Shown piece by piece: positions 16,975-26,281 of a DNA stretch of 64,000 nucleotides. Position numbers and translations under genes: made by a program. Positions within the stretch are counted from its first letter, which is position 1; every line of letters begins with the position of its first letter. The stretch spans positions 16,965 to 80,964 of the forward strand of contig CAKQQT010000013.1 in the NCBI GenBank assembly GCA_934271235.1. The letters run 5' to 3'. The notes under the pieces were generated by a model. That model saw only the letters and a list, made by a program, of their open reading frames with translations. It searched no databases and was not told the DNA's origin. This DNA is from an uncultured Clostridia bacterium (GTDB lineage: Bacteria > Bacillota > Clostridia > Peptostreptococcales > Anaerovoracaceae).

Positions 16975-17793
16975 ATGAGTTCCGCACAGCAGATGTACAA
17001 AATCGGAGAATTCGCGAAGCTGACCGGGCTTTCGGTCCCGACGCTGCGCTATTACGATCAGATCGGACTGCTTTCTCCGGAAGTCAAGCTGATGAACGGT
17101 TATCGGCTCTACGCCGGACGGCAGATGTTCCAGACGCAGTTTATCAGCAATATGAAATCCGTAGGGCTTTCGCTGGAAGATATCCGGTACCTGGTGCAGC
17201 ATCCGCAGCCGGAAGTGATCCTGCCGAAGCTGGGGGAACTGCATCGCAAATTGGAGGGCGATCTGCGGCAGATCCGCAGCTTGGAAAAATATTTCCGCAT
17301 CGGTACGGATCATGCGGAGGTTGTGTTTTCACCAGAAAATATCGAACGCAGTTCGCTGCCCGCGACCTATGCGCTGTGCACCGAAATTGAAGAATTCCAC
17401 ACAGAGGGGATCTTCGCTTACCACGCGCAGGTTTTGCAAAAAAGCCGTGATGAGCTTGGCTTGCGGCAGAACTCCGGCATGCGCATCGTTTTGTATGAAG
17501 AACAGGAGCCGAATCGAAAAGGGAAGAACCAGTTGATCTGTCCGGTGGATCTGCCGGAAACGGAGAAACAGAAAAAAGCGGTGCAGTGGTTTCCGAGGAA
17601 AAAGACGATCAGCTGCATTTTGCGGAAAGACCATGTTGATTACCGAGAAGAAATCCGGAAACTGCGTGAGTATCTCGAAGCCGAGGGGATGGAGGCGGCG
17701 GACAGTCCGCCGGTTGCGGAGGGACTTTTGGATCCGGGGGACCTTGCGGGACAGGATCTGATCCTGGCGCGTCTGCATGTGCCGATCCGATGA
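16975..17793 (+). CDS. MerR-family regulator with ligand-binding domain
   Basis: The 272-aa protein opens with a MerR winged helix (YKIGEFAKLTGLSVPTLRYY, residues 8-27) followed by the dimerisation coiled coil near 75-110. The ~150-residue C-terminal part resembles the GyrI-like effector domain of BmrR/BltR-type regulators. There are no Cys arrangements typical of metal-sensing MerRs, so a small organic ligand is likely. The ATG follows AGGGAGGAA. It is divergent from the acetamidase gene, whose promoter has the 19-bp MerR spacer, so it probably activates that operon. Confidence 0.85.
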   Translation: MSSAQQMYKIGEFAKLTGLSVPTLRYYDQIGLLSPEVKLMNGYRLYAGRQMFQTQFISNMKSVGLSLEDIRYLVQHPQPEVILPKLGELHRKLEGDLRQIRSLEKYFRIGTDHAEVVFSPENIERSSLPATYALCTEIEEFHTEGIFAYHAQVLQKSRDELGLRQNSGMRIVLYEEQEPNRKGKNQLICPVDLPETEKQKKAVQWFPRKKTISCILRKDHVDYREEIRKLREYLEAEGMEAADSPPVAEGLLDPGDLAGQDLILARLHVPIR

Positions 17794-17893
17794 AAAACAT
17801 CGACCCGATTCATCAACCTTGCAAAAAACGAAAAACCGTCGAAGCCGAAAAGAACTTCTGGCGGTTTTGGTTATTTTTTTGCTGTGACAAGCG

Positions 17894-18169
17894 TCAGCCC
17901 ATATTGGCGAAACGCTCGACGGCTTTTGTGAAATCTTCGATGGTCTTGTCCGCATCGCCGTGTTCGATGCCGTCCTTGACACAGTGTTTGATATGACCCT
18001 CCAGCACGACCTGCCCGCACTTGTGCAGCGCAGATTTCGCGGCATTGATCTGGGAAAGCACTTCTTCGCAGGGCACATCATCATCCACCATACGGTCGAT
18101 GGCTTTGACCTGACCGATGATCTTGGCGAGTCTTCTGTGCAGATTTTCTGCGTCCATACATTGTCTCAT
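17894..18169 (-). CDS. csoR: CsoR-family copper-sensing repressor
   Basis: This 91-aa all-helical DUF156 protein carries the complete copper-site triad Cys34 (VPCEEVLSQ), His59 and Cys63 (EGHIKHC), matching the Cys-His-Cys set of CsoR. Cu(I) binding releases the repressor from its operator. The ATG at 18169 follows GGAGG; an upstream in-frame Met would run through the operator and promoter. A dyad CATACC-N6-GGTATG just upstream suggests autoregulation. No copA or copZ gene is adjacent; the nearest metal ATPase is the chimeric one 2 kb away. Confidence 0.88.
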   Translation of the reverse strand: MRQCMDAENLHRRLAKIIGQVKAIDRMVDDDVPCEEVLSQINAAKSALHKCGQVVLEGHIKHCVKDGIEHGDADKTIEDFTKAVERFANMG

Positions 18170-18181
18170 AATAATATCCTC

Positions 18182-18209
18182 CATACCTATCGGGGTATGT
18201 CCCATTATA
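18182..18209 (-). promoter_or_regulatory. csoR promoter and CsoR-type operator
   Basis: On the minus strand TATAAT (18204-18209) is followed at once by the dyad CATACC-CCGATA-GGTATG (18182-18199), the GTATACC/GGTATAC style of CsoR operators. A repressor bound there would cover the transcription start. No clear -35 was picked out. Confidence 0.65.
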
Positions 18210-18251
18210 CCGCGAAACGGCCGAAAAAGTCAAGCCGCGATTCCGGGCTGT

Positions 18252-18647
18252 TTACCAGGAAACGGTTTCTGCCGGTTTTGTGAAAGAGCAGAACGTAGCG
18301 GTCGCGTCGGTCAGATAGTAAACGACAGTATTGCCGTCATCCGGATCGTACATGGCCTTGAGGCTCGGATAAGCTTCCAGCATGGAAACTCTGGCTTCTC
18401 TGCGGTCATCTTCGACCAGTGTGCCGCAAAGACGGATCCAGGCATCCTGTCCGACCATGGCAGAGATCTCAACTTTGCCGTTCGCGGCGATCTGCTTGGC
18501 GACATCCTTGGACTTTCCGGTCTGGATGTAGAGCTTGCCGTCGAACAGATTGACGGTGCCGAACGGTCTGACATGCGGCTGATCGCCGTCAACGGTCGCG
18601 ATATAGTAAACGCCTGCCTGCTTCAAAAATTCAAGAACCTTTTCCAT
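18252..18647 (-). CDS. Pyridoxamine 5'-phosphate oxidase-fold flavin protein
   Basis: The 131-aa protein has the small split-barrel FMN-binding fold: MEKVLEFLKQAGVYYIATVDGDQPHVRPFGTV... at the start, KSKDVAKQI and the C-terminal YYLTDATATFCSF. Such single-domain proteins reduce or bind FMN/F420-type cofactors and are often annotated as nitroimidazole-resistance or general-stress relatives; the true substrate is unknown. GAGGT lies before the ATG. It is on the same strand as csoR and 65 bp from the DMT exporter gene, but no operon link is evident. Confidence 0.82.
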   Translation of the reverse strand: MEKVLEFLKQAGVYYIATVDGDQPHVRPFGTVNLFDGKLYIQTGKSKDVAKQIAANGKVEISAMVGQDAWIRLCGTLVEDDRREARVSMLEAYPSLKAMYDPDDGNTVVYYLTDATATFCSFTKPAETVSW

Positions 18648-18712
18648 AATAGTACCTCGCTTTCTTCATTTGTATCGGGATATCTTTATTTTACGCTTCT
18701 CGATGTCAAAAA

Positions 18713-19639
18713 TCAAGATGCATCTGCCTTGTGCCGCCCGTCGGCCTGCCGGCCGGGGTTATGGTTGCTGACCAGAAGCGACAGGAAGATCAGCACACAG
18801 CCGATGCCCATGCGCAGTGTAAACGGGTCGCCGTAAAACAGCAGAGAAAAGGCGAGGCCGAAGACGGATTCCAGACTTAAAAGAAGGGCCGCGTGGGCGG
18901 CAGAGGTAAATCTTTGGGCGAAATTCTGCAGGCCGAACGCGACGGCGGTATTGAGAATGCCGAGATAGAGGATCCCCAGCACCGAGCGCAGGCTGACGGC
19001 TTGCTCCGGCAGCCCGCTGAGACAGGCAGTGACGCCCGCGAAGACGGCGGCTCCGAGCATCTGGTAAAACGTCAGCGGAATGATCGCGAAACGCTGCGAG
19101 AGTTTTCCTACGAGCACGATCTGTACAGAAAAGATCAGGGCGAAGCCGAGCGTGAGAAAATCGCCGGATTGGATCTTTTGGATATCGCCGAGGCTTAAAA
19201 ATGCGATCCCGCAGAGCGCCAGCGCCGCGGCCAGATAGCTCTGCAGGGAGATTTTTCTGCGAAAGATCAGCCAGGCGACGAAGGGTGTGAACAGAACGTA
19301 GGTCGCGGCCAGAAACGACTGCTTGGTGGTCGTTGTATACTGCAGGGCAAAGAGCTGGACGAAAAGCCCGGCGTATTGCAGGATGCCGAGCGCAAGTCCC
19401 CAGCGGACGCAAGCGGCGGCCGCCGTTTTGATCTGCCGGGAAAAGAGAAGTCCCATGCAGAGCGCGGCAAGGCTGAAGCGAACGAAAAGGATCCACTGCG
19501 GGGAAACGGTCTCGAGCGCGACTTTCCCGGCGATGAAGCCGCCGCCCCAGATGATCGCGACCAAAAGCAGGAGCAGGTTGGCGGTCTTTGGTGAGAGCTT
19601 GGAGGTTTGCTGCAGGGAAGTGTCCGGTTGTGTTTTCAT
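18713..19639 (-). CDS. EamA/DMT-family transporter
   Basis: The 308-aa membrane protein has ten predicted helices made of two EamA repeats, with the typical VAIIWGGGFIAGKVALETVS opening and LLSLESVFGLAFSLLFYGDP in the second repeat. Members of the drug/metabolite transporter superfamily export metabolites or amino acids; substrate cannot be predicted. The ATG follows AAAGGAA. It is one of three EamA genes in this window (others at 31217 and 48476), which are not close copies of each other. Confidence 0.88.
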   Translation of the reverse strand: MKTQPDTSLQQTSKLSPKTANLLLLLVAIIWGGGFIAGKVALETVSPQWILFVRFSLAALCMGLLFSRQIKTAAAACVRWGLALGILQYAGLFVQLFALQYTTTTKQSFLAATYVLFTPFVAWLIFRRKISLQSYLAAALALCGIAFLSLGDIQKIQSGDFLTLGFALIFSVQIVLVGKLSQRFAIIPLTFYQMLGAAVFAGVTACLSGLPEQAVSLRSVLGILYLGILNTAVAFGLQNFAQRFTSAAHAALLLSLESVFGLAFSLLFYGDPFTLRMGIGCVLIFLSLLVSNHNPGRQADGRHKADAS

Positions 19640-19673
19640 AGTTCGATTCCTTTGCTGTGTAGAATATGACTTG

Positions 19674-19703
19674 AATATAGCACAAAGGCGTCGGTAAAAG
19701 CAA
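19674..19703 (-). promoter_or_regulatory. Promoter of the EamA gene at 18713
   Basis: On the minus strand TTGCTT (19698-19703), an 18-bp spacer, and TATATT (19674-19679), about 35 bp before the start codon. Confidence 0.5.
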
Positions 19704-19777
19704 GCTGTCTTTTAACCCTTTTGACGAGACCGCGGAAATTTTGTTTGCGAAAGAGACCGGATAAGCGCAAATAGCGC

Positions 19778-19806
19778 TTGTCAAGCAGCCGATTCTGTGG
19801 TAAACT
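19778..19806 (+). promoter_or_regulatory. Promoter of tRNA-Ala
   Basis: TTGTCA (19778-19783), 17-bp spacer, TAAACT (19801-19806), 13 bp before the mature tRNA 5' end. Confidence 0.7.
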
Positions 19807-19819
19807 CTAGAATAGATGC

Positions 19820-19895
19820 GGGGCATTAGCGCAGCTGGGAGCGCGTTTGACTGGCAGTCAAGAGGTCAGGGGTTCGAGCCCCCTATGCTCCACCA
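19820..19895 (+). tRNA. tRNA-Ala (anticodon GGC)
   Basis: A full 76-nt cloverleaf: acceptor GGGGCAT with ATGCTCC (one G-U), D arm GCGC/GCGC, anticodon loop CTGGCAG with GGC at 34-36, T arm AGGGG-TTCGAGC-CCCCT, discriminator A and an encoded CCA. It reads GCC/GCU alanine codons. It stands alone, with its own promoter and terminator. Confidence 0.96.
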
Positions 19896-19903
19896 TTCAT
19901 CTA

Positions 19904-19938
19904 AAGACGTGATCCGAGAGGATCACGTCTTTTTTTTG
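19904..19938 (+). terminator. Terminator after tRNA-Ala
   Basis: A perfect 12-bp stem (AAGACGTGATCC with GGATCACGTCTT), GAGA tetraloop and T-run, nine bases after the CCA end. Confidence 0.92.
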
Positions 19939-19958
19939 CATAAAATCCTTGCATTTCC

Positions 19959-19987
19959 TTGGCTTTTTCCCTGAATTGTGATATAGT
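19959..19987 (+). promoter_or_regulatory. Promoter of the plsX operon
   Basis: TTGGCT (19959-19964), 17-bp spacer, TATAGT (19982-19987). It leaves a ~115-nt leader before plsX. No clear FapR palindrome was recognised. Confidence 0.6.
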
Positions 19988-20110
19988 TTAATTTGTATGA
20001 GTATGTGCAGATCGACGGATACTGAGCGAAGCGTCGGTCATGCAGGAGCCTGGCAAAAGGCAAAAATCGAGATAAATCATTGTGCAGCCTTTCATAAGGA
20101 GGAAAACGAT

Positions 20111-21127
20111 ATGAAAATAATCTTAGACGGAATGGGTGGCGACCATGCTCCGGCAAGCGTGGTAGAGGGCGCGATCCTGGCCATGAAAGAAATGGAACAT
20201 GAGATCGTCATCGTCGGTCAGCAGGAACTGATCGAAGCCGAATTAAAAAAACATAAATATGATCATCAGAGACTTTCGGTCGTTGACGCGCGTGAAGTCA
20301 TCACCAACGACGAGGCGCCGGTGCGGGCAGTCCGGTCAAAGAAAGACTCTTCGATCGTCCGCGGCATTAACATGGTCAAGGACGGTGAAGGCGATATCTT
20401 TATCTCCGCGGGCAGCACGGGCGCGCTGCTCTGCGGCGGTCTGTTCATCCTCGGCCGTATCCGCGGGGTGGATCGTCCGGCGCTGGCATCGATTTACCCG
20501 ATCATCGGCGGGCAGGCGTCTCTGCTGGTCGACGCAGGCGCGAACACCGAGTGCAAACCGGCAAATCTGTTGGAATTTGCGGTGATGGGCAGCATTTATA
20601 TGGAAAAAGTCATCGGCCGCAAGAGTCCGCGCGTCGGATTGGTCAATGTCGGCGAAGAAGCAAAAAAAGGTTCGGCCCTGACCAAGGTGACCTACGAAAT
20701 GCTTTCGGAGAGCAATCTGAACTTTGTCGGCAATGTAGAGGCCCGCGAGGTGCCGAAAGGAGCCTGCGATGTCATCGTGACCGACGGCTTTACCGGAAAC
20801 GTCATCCTGAAGCTGACGGAAGGACTTGCGTGGAACATCCTGCAGGTCATCAAGCGTAAATTTACCGAGGGCATCAAAGCCAAGATGGGAGCGGCGCTTT
20901 TGATCGATAAGCTGAACGGGTTCAAAAAAGAATTCGACTATTCCGAATACGGCGGCGCGCCGATCCTCGGCGTCAAGGGACCGATCGTCAAAATGCACGG
21001 TTCTTCCAGCGCCAACGCGGTAAAGAACACCATCTTAAAAGGCATTCCTTATGTGACCGAGAACGTTGTAAAGACCATTGAAAATTCGGTTCTGGAAGTT
21101 GAGGAGAGCACATTAATTGAAAATTAG
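20111..21127 (+). CDS. plsX: Phosphate acyltransferase PlsX
   Basis: PlsX makes acyl-phosphate from acyl-ACP for phosphatidic acid synthesis, acting at the membrane surface before PlsY (also in this operon). The 338-aa protein starts with the family's MKIILDGMGGDHAP and has ISAGSTGALL, DAGANTECKP and TDGFTGNVILKLTEG. AAGGAGG precedes the ATG; a longer upstream frame lacks a start signal. It overlaps rnc by 11 nt. In many Firmicutes fabD, fabG and acpP stand between plsX and rnc; they are absent here. Confidence 0.96.
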   Translation: MKIILDGMGGDHAPASVVEGAILAMKEMEHEIVIVGQQELIEAELKKHKYDHQRLSVVDAREVITNDEAPVRAVRSKKDSSIVRGINMVKDGEGDIFISAGSTGALLCGGLFILGRIRGVDRPALASIYPIIGGQASLLVDAGANTECKPANLLEFAVMGSIYMEKVIGRKSPRVGLVNVGEEAKKGSALTKVTYEMLSESNLNFVGNVEAREVPKGACDVIVTDGFTGNVILKLTEGLAWNILQVIKRKFTEGIKAKMGAALLIDKLNGFKKEFDYSEYGGAPILGVKGPIVKMHGSSSANAVKNTILKGIPYVTENVVKTIENSVLEVEESTLIEN

Positions 21128-21824
21128 AGAATTTGAGCAAAAGATCGGGTACCGGTTCCGAAACAAAGATTATCTGGAGACTGCGCTGACGCACAGCTCT
21201 TTCAACCGAGAAAAAAACACCAAGCACAAGGACAACGAACGGCTGGAGTTTCTGGGCGACGCGTTCTTTGACGCGGTGATCAGCGTGGAACTCTTTGAGC
21301 GCATGCAGCATGTGACCGAGGGAAAGCTGACCAAAACGCGCGCGCTGATCGTCTGCGAGAGCGCGCTGGCGGAAGTCGCCCGCGGCTATGATCTGGGCAG
21401 CTATCTGAACCTCGGACACGGAGAGGCGACCGGAGGCGGCCGCGACAAGGAGTCGATCTTAGCAGACAGTATGGAAGCGGTGATCGGCGCCATTTTTATG
21501 GACGGCGGCTTTGAAGCCATGCAGCAGTTTGTGACGCGGTCATTTTCCAAGATCATCGATAAAGCCGTGGAGGGCAAACTGTTTTCCGACTATAAATCGG
21601 AAGTGCAGGAGGTCCTGCAGAGCAAGGGCAAGCCGGTGACCATCGCTTATCTTACCGACCGCGAAGAAGGACCGGCTCACGACAAGACCTTTTATATGCA
21701 TCTTTCCTGCAACGGCAAGGTGATGGGAAAAGGCGTCGGCAAGAGCAAGAAAGAGGCAGAACAGAACGCAGCAAAACAAGCATTGGAAATGCTTGAGAGG
21801 AGAGAAAACACAGATGTATTTTAA
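21117..21824 (+). CDS. rnc: Ribonuclease III
   Basis: RNase III cuts double-stranded RNA, including rRNA precursors. The 235-aa protein has the signature ERLEFLGDAFFDAVIS (Glu41, Glu44, Asp48), the second acidic pair in DSMEAVIGAIF, and a C-terminal double-stranded RNA-binding domain ending in KKEAEQNAAKQALEML. It starts with TTG inside the end of plsX, preceded by GAGGAG with 10-nt spacing. The gene overlaps smc by 11 nt. Confidence 0.96.
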   Translation: MKIREFEQKIGYRFRNKDYLETALTHSSFNREKNTKHKDNERLEFLGDAFFDAVISVELFERMQHVTEGKLTKTRALIVCESALAEVARGYDLGSYLNLGHGEATGGGRDKESILADSMEAVIGAIFMDGGFEAMQQFVTRSFSKIIDKAVEGKLFSDYKSEVQEVLQSKGKPVTIAYLTDREEGPAHDKTFYMHLSCNGKVMGKGVGKSKKEAEQNAAKQALEMLERRENTDVF

Positions 21825-24800
21825 GCGCATAGAAATGCACGGATTTAAGTCCTTTGCGGAACCGGTGGTGATCGACTTCCATGAGGGTGTGACCTGTATC
21901 GTCGGCCCGAACGGAAGCGGCAAAAGCAATATCAGCGACGCGATCCGCTGGGTCCTGGGAGAACAGAGTCCGAAAATGCTGCGCGGCGGCAAGATGGAGG
22001 AAGTGATCTTTGCGGGGACCGCGAGCCGAAAATCACGCGGCATGGCGGAGGTTACGCTGGTCATCGATAATTCCACGGGGATTTTGGATATCGACTACAA
22101 CGAAGTAGCCATTACCAGAAGGATGTACCGTTCCGGTGAAAGCGAATATCTGATCAACAACAATCAGTGCCGCCTGCGGGACATTAAAGAACTCATCATG
22201 GACACCGGCATCGGCGTGGACGGCTATTCCATCATCGGACAGGGCAAGATCGCCGATATCGTCAGCAGCAAGCCGGAGAGCCGACGGGAGATCTTTGAAG
22301 AAGCTGCCGGCGTGGTGATGTACAAGAGCAAAAAGAGTGAAGCGGAACGCAAACTCGAAAGCACCAACGCGAATCTGGAACGCGTCAACGACATCGTCAG
22401 CGAGATCGAAGGACGGATCGACGGACTGCGTGAGGACAGCGTCAAGGCGAAGGAATATCTGGAACTGCGCGAAAAATACCGGGAGCTGGAGATCAATATC
22501 ACCTTAAAGAACGTGGAGCGTCTGGAAACTTCCAACGAAACGATCCGCAGCGACGTGCAGGCGCTCACAGAATCTGTGAACGCGCTCGGCGAACGGAAAA
22601 AAACGCTGGATACCGAGATCGCCGCGGACCGGCAGCAAAATGAAAATCTGGAGCAGCTCGGCAATGAAGCCAGAGACCGGCTCATGGAAAAGATCGAGGA
22701 ACTCAATCGCCTGACGAACAAAAGCCAGCTGGATCAGGAACGGCTGCACGCGATGGAGCGGGATACCGTGCGGATCCAAGGCGAGATCGCGGACTGCGAG
22801 CAGAAGCTGAAGACAGAACGGCGGAGCGAAGCGGAGCTTGCCGCGCAGCAGGAGGAGCTTTCCAAAGGTCTTGCGGAGGAAGAACAGAGCTTGCAGCAAA
22901 AGATACAAAGCTATAACGAAGTGACCGCGCAGATGCTGAAGCTTTCCGATCACATCGAAGACCTGCGCAGCGATATGTTTGAAAGACACAGCCGCGCCGC
23001 GTCAAAACGCAGCGAAGCCGGGAGCATGGAGAGCTATCGCGAGTCCATGCAGAAGCGTAAGGCACAGCTGCTTGCAGAAGACGCGGAGATTACCGAAAGT
23101 ACTCGCCAGCAGCAGGAAAACAGACAAAAGGATCTTGCGGCAAAGACGGAAGCAGAAACCGCAGTCCGGGAGCTGAAAACAGCGGCACAAGAGACCCGGG
23201 ATCAGATCCGCAGCCTGACGCAGGAGATCGCGGAGGCTTCCAAAGAACTGGATGATCTGCGGATCCGCGGCAGTCAGCTTTCCGCGCGCAAGAAGACCAT
23301 GGAAGAAATGGAGCATAATTACGAGGGCTACAACGGAGCCGTTCGTTTTATCATGAAAGCAGGGATCTCCGGCATCGAGGGCGTTGTCGGAGACCTGATG
23401 AAAGCGCCGACAGGCTATGAAACGGCACTGGAGACGGCGCTCGGCGGAGCGATGCAGAACATCGTCTGTCAAAAAGACGATCATGCGAAACAGGCGATCC
23501 GCCTGCTCAAGACAAACAAAGCGGGCCGTCTGACGTTTTTACCGATGGAATCGGTGAAAGGCGCGCAGAGCACGGTGCCGGACGGCGTTTGTCGTCATGC
23601 CGGATACAAAGGCATGGGCTGCGAACTCGCGGTATTTGATCCGAAGTACCAGGGGATCTTCCGTTATCTGCTGGGCAGAGTCGCCATCGTCGATAATATG
23701 GACAGCGCGGTCGCGCTTTCCAAGATCGCCGGAAACGGCATCCGTTTCGTAACGCTGGACGGAGAAGTCATCAATGCCGGCGGCGCGATCACCGGCGGAA
23801 AGTATAAAAATGCTTCCGCAAATCTGCTGGCGCGCAAAAGCGAGATCGACGAACTGACGAAACAGGTGAAGACGCTGCTGACGCAGTATGAAAGCGGAAA
23901 GCAGGAAAACCGGGAACGGCAGGAGCGGCAGGAAAAACTGACCGCCGAGCTGCAGCAGACGGAGGAGGAACGCAGAAAGAAAGAATTGGAGATCACCGCG
24001 CTGGACGCCAAATTGGAAGCGCAGAGCGACAGCACGCGCAGCGCCGAGGAGGCGAAGAAGAAGCACAAAGGCGAGCTTTCCTCCATTGAGCACGAATACG
24101 CCAAGATGGAAACCGTGATCGCGGAGATCCTGCAGGAAGCGGAACAGGCGGAAGCGCAGACTGCCGAACTGGAACAGCAGATCGCCGCGGAAATGAAGCA
24201 GCTGGAAGCTGCCAAGCTCCGGACGGAGCAGGCCAACGAGGCGATCACAAGAGCCAGGATTGCCAGACAAGAGAAAGAAAGTAAGTTCGACGCAGGTCAG
24301 GGACTTCTTGACCGGGTGCGCAGCGCAGCCGGAGATTTCCGGCAGCAGATCGCCGAGCGGAGACAGAAGCTGGCGGATATGGAACGCGAACAGCATGAGA
24401 TCCTGTTCAGTTCGGACAACGGGCAGGAACTTTTCGAACAGCGCAGCGGGGAAAAGGCTGAACTGGAAGACTATATCGCAAGACTTTCCACCCAGAAGAG
24501 CGCATTGACCGTGAGCCTTAATGCCAAGACGGACGAGCAGGCTTCGATGGGCGAGAAGCTCAACGCGTATCAGGATCAGAAGTACCAGCAGGAGATCAAA
24601 CTTGCCAAAAATGAGACCCAGCTGGATACGCTGAAGGAGAAACTGTGGGAGGAATTCGAAATTTCCTACGCGCAGGCCGTGACATTCAAAAAAGAAGATT
24701 TCGTCATGAGTACGGCGACCAAAGAAAGCCGAGAAGTCAAGAACCGGATCCGCGAGCTCGGCGATGTCAATGTCGGCGCGATCCGGGAATATGAACAGGT

Positions 24801-25362
24801 CAGCGAGCGCTACCGCTTCTTGACGGAACAGCGGGCGGACATTCTGAACGCGATGCAGGAACTGCAGACCATCATCGCCGATATGGACAAGACCATCAAG
24901 ACCAAGTTCAAAGAAAACTTCGATCAGGTCGTGATCCACTTTGAAGCCATCTTCAAAGAACTCTTCGGCGGCGGACAGGCAGAGCTGCGGCTGGATGACG
25001 AAAATAATCCGCTGGAGGCGGGCATTGAGATCATCGCGCAGCCGCCGGGCAAGAAACTGCAGAACATCAACCTGATGTCGGGCGGCGAAAAAACGATGAC
25101 TGCCATCGCGCTGATGTTCGCGGTGCTGAAGACAAAGCCGACGCCGTTCTGCATCCTTGATGAGGTGGAGGCAGCGCTCGATGACGCGAACATCGACCGT
25201 TTCGCCAACTATCTGAAGAATTTCCACGAAATTCAGTTCGCGGTCGTCACACACCAGAAAGTCACGATGGAACACGCGGACGTACTGTACGGCGTAACGA
25301 TGCCGGAACAGGGCATATCCAAAGTCATTTCGCTGCGTCTGGGCGATGATTTCGAACTATAA
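21814..25362 (+). CDS. smc: Chromosome segregation ATPase SMC
   Basis: SMC, with ScpA/ScpB, condenses and resolves the chromosome. The 1182-aa protein has a Walker A head (GPNGSGKSNISDAIRW, ~32-47), long coiled coils rich in Glu/Lys/Gln, a hinge near 500-660 (GYNGAVRFIMKAGISGIEG onwards), the ABC signature LMSGGEKTMTAIALMFA (~1088) and Walker B FCILDEVEAALDDAN (~1110). The ATG at 21814 is inside the end of rnc, with GAGAGGAGAG upstream. The rnc-smc-ftsY order is standard in Firmicutes. Confidence 0.97.
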   Translation: MYFKRIEMHGFKSFAEPVVIDFHEGVTCIVGPNGSGKSNISDAIRWVLGEQSPKMLRGGKMEEVIFAGTASRKSRGMAEVTLVIDNSTGILDIDYNEVAITRRMYRSGESEYLINNNQCRLRDIKELIMDTGIGVDGYSIIGQGKIADIVSSKPESRREIFEEAAGVVMYKSKKSEAERKLESTNANLERVNDIVSEIEGRIDGLREDSVKAKEYLELREKYRELEINITLKNVERLETSNETIRSDVQALTESVNALGERKKTLDTEIAADRQQNENLEQLGNEARDRLMEKIEELNRLTNKSQLDQERLHAMERDTVRIQGEIADCEQKLKTERRSEAELAAQQEELSKGLAEEEQSLQQKIQSYNEVTAQMLKLSDHIEDLRSDMFERHSRAASKRSEAGSMESYRESMQKRKAQLLAEDAEITESTRQQQENRQKDLAAKTEAETAVRELKTAAQETRDQIRSLTQEIAEASKELDDLRIRGSQLSARKKTMEEMEHNYEGYNGAVRFIMKAGISGIEGVVGDLMKAPTGYETALETALGGAMQNIVCQKDDHAKQAIRLLKTNKAGRLTFLPMESVKGAQSTVPDGVCRHAGYKGMGCELAVFDPKYQGIFRYLLGRVAIVDNMDSAVALSKIAGNGIRFVTLDGEVINAGGAITGGKYKNASANLLARKSEIDELTKQVKTLLTQYESGKQENRERQERQEKLTAELQQTEEERRKKELEITALDAKLEAQSDSTRSAEEAKKKHKGELSSIEHEYAKMETVIAEILQEAEQAEAQTAELEQQIAAEMKQLEAAKLRTEQANEAITRARIARQEKESKFDAGQGLLDRVRSAAGDFRQQIAERRQKLADMEREQHEILFSSDNGQELFEQRSGEKAELEDYIARLSTQKSALTVSLNAKTDEQASMGEKLNAYQDQKYQQEIKLAKNETQLDTLKEKLWEEFEISYAQAVTFKKEDFVMSTATKESREVKNRIRELGDVNVGAIREYEQVSERYRFLTEQRADILNAMQELQTIIADMDKTIKTKFKENFDQVVIHFEAIFKELFGGGQAELRLDDENNPLEAGIEIIAQPPGKKLQNINLMSGGEKTMTAIALMFAVLKTKPTPFCILDEVEAALDDANIDRFANYLKNFHEIQFAVVTHQKVTMEHADVLYGVTMPEQGISKVISLRLGDDFEL

Positions 25363-25381
25363 GGGAAAAAAGGGGGACAAG

Positions 25382-26281
25382 ATGTCATTATTTAAAGAAA
25401 AAAAATCTTTCTTCGGCAGACTTTCCGAAAGGATCACCGATACCATCATGCTGCGCGGACAGGTCGACGAGGAACTGATGGACGAGCTGGAAGAAGTGCT
25501 GATCACCTCCGACATCGGCATGGACACTACGATGAAGATCATGGAGCAGCTCCGCGAAGCAGTCAAAAAAGAACATATCTCACAGCCGTCGGAAGTGACA
25601 AAGGCATTGCAGCGCATCATGACCGCGGCGGTCGATAAAGGGGAAGCACAGAAGCTATGTCAGGATACGCCGCTAGTCATTCTGATGATCGGCATCAACG
25701 GCGGCGGCAAGACGACATCCATCGGCAAGCTGGCGCATCGCCTCAAAAAAGAGGGCAAGACCGTCATGCTCGCCGCGGCGGATACGTTCCGGGCGGCGGC
25801 AGCCGAGCAGCTTGCGGTCTGGGGCGAACGGAACGGCGTCAATGTGGTCAAGCATCAGGAAGGCGCGGATCCGTCGGCGGTCATTTTTGACGCCATTCAG
25901 TCCGCGAAAGCAAAAAATATCGACGTGCTGATCTGCGACACCGCCGGCAGACTGCAGAATAAAAAGAATCTGATGAACGAACTGGAAAAGATGAACAAAG
26001 TGATCTCCAGAGAATACCCGGACGCGAAACGCGAAACCCTGCTGGTCTTGGACGCCACGACCGGGAAAAACGCGGTATCGCAGGCACAGGAATTCGGTCA
26101 GGTAGCGGACATCACCGGCATCGTGCTGACCAAGCTGGACGGCACAGCCAAGGGCGGCATTGCCGTGACGATCGCGGACGAATTCGACATGCCGATCAAG
26201 TTTATCGGCGTCGGCGAGGGCATCGAAGACCTTGCGGAATTCGTACCGGAGCAGTTTATAGGAGGAATTTTCAATGAGTAA
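25382..26281 (+). CDS. ftsY: Signal recognition particle receptor FtsY
   Basis: FtsY is the membrane-associated SRP GTPase receptor for co-translational protein targeting. The 299-aa protein has an N domain of helices and the NG GTPase: GINGGGKTTSIGKLA (~103), DTFRAAAAEQL, DTAGRLQ and TKLDGTAKGG. The acidic A domain seen in E. coli is missing, as usual in Firmicutes. The ATG follows AGGGGG. It overlaps der by 8 nt. Confidence 0.97.
   Translation: MSLFKEKKSFFGRLSERITDTIMLRGQVDEELMDELEEVLITSDIGMDTTMKIMEQLREAVKKEHISQPSEVTKALQRIMTAAVDKGEAQKLCQDTPLVILMIGINGGGKTTSIGKLAHRLKKEGKTVMLAAADTFRAAAAEQLAVWGERNGVNVVKHQEGADPSAVIFDAIQSAKAKNIDVLICDTAGRLQNKKNLMNELEKMNKVISREYPDAKRETLLVLDATTGKNAVSQAQEFGQVADITGIVLTKLDGTAKGGIAVTIADEFDMPIKFIGVGEGIEDLAEFVPEQFIGGIFNE

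Noticed and set aside
23539..25275. 578-codon minus-strand frame inside smc
   Set aside because: It is a mirror of the SMC coiled coil; SMC motifs are intact on the plus strand and there is no start signal on the minus strand.
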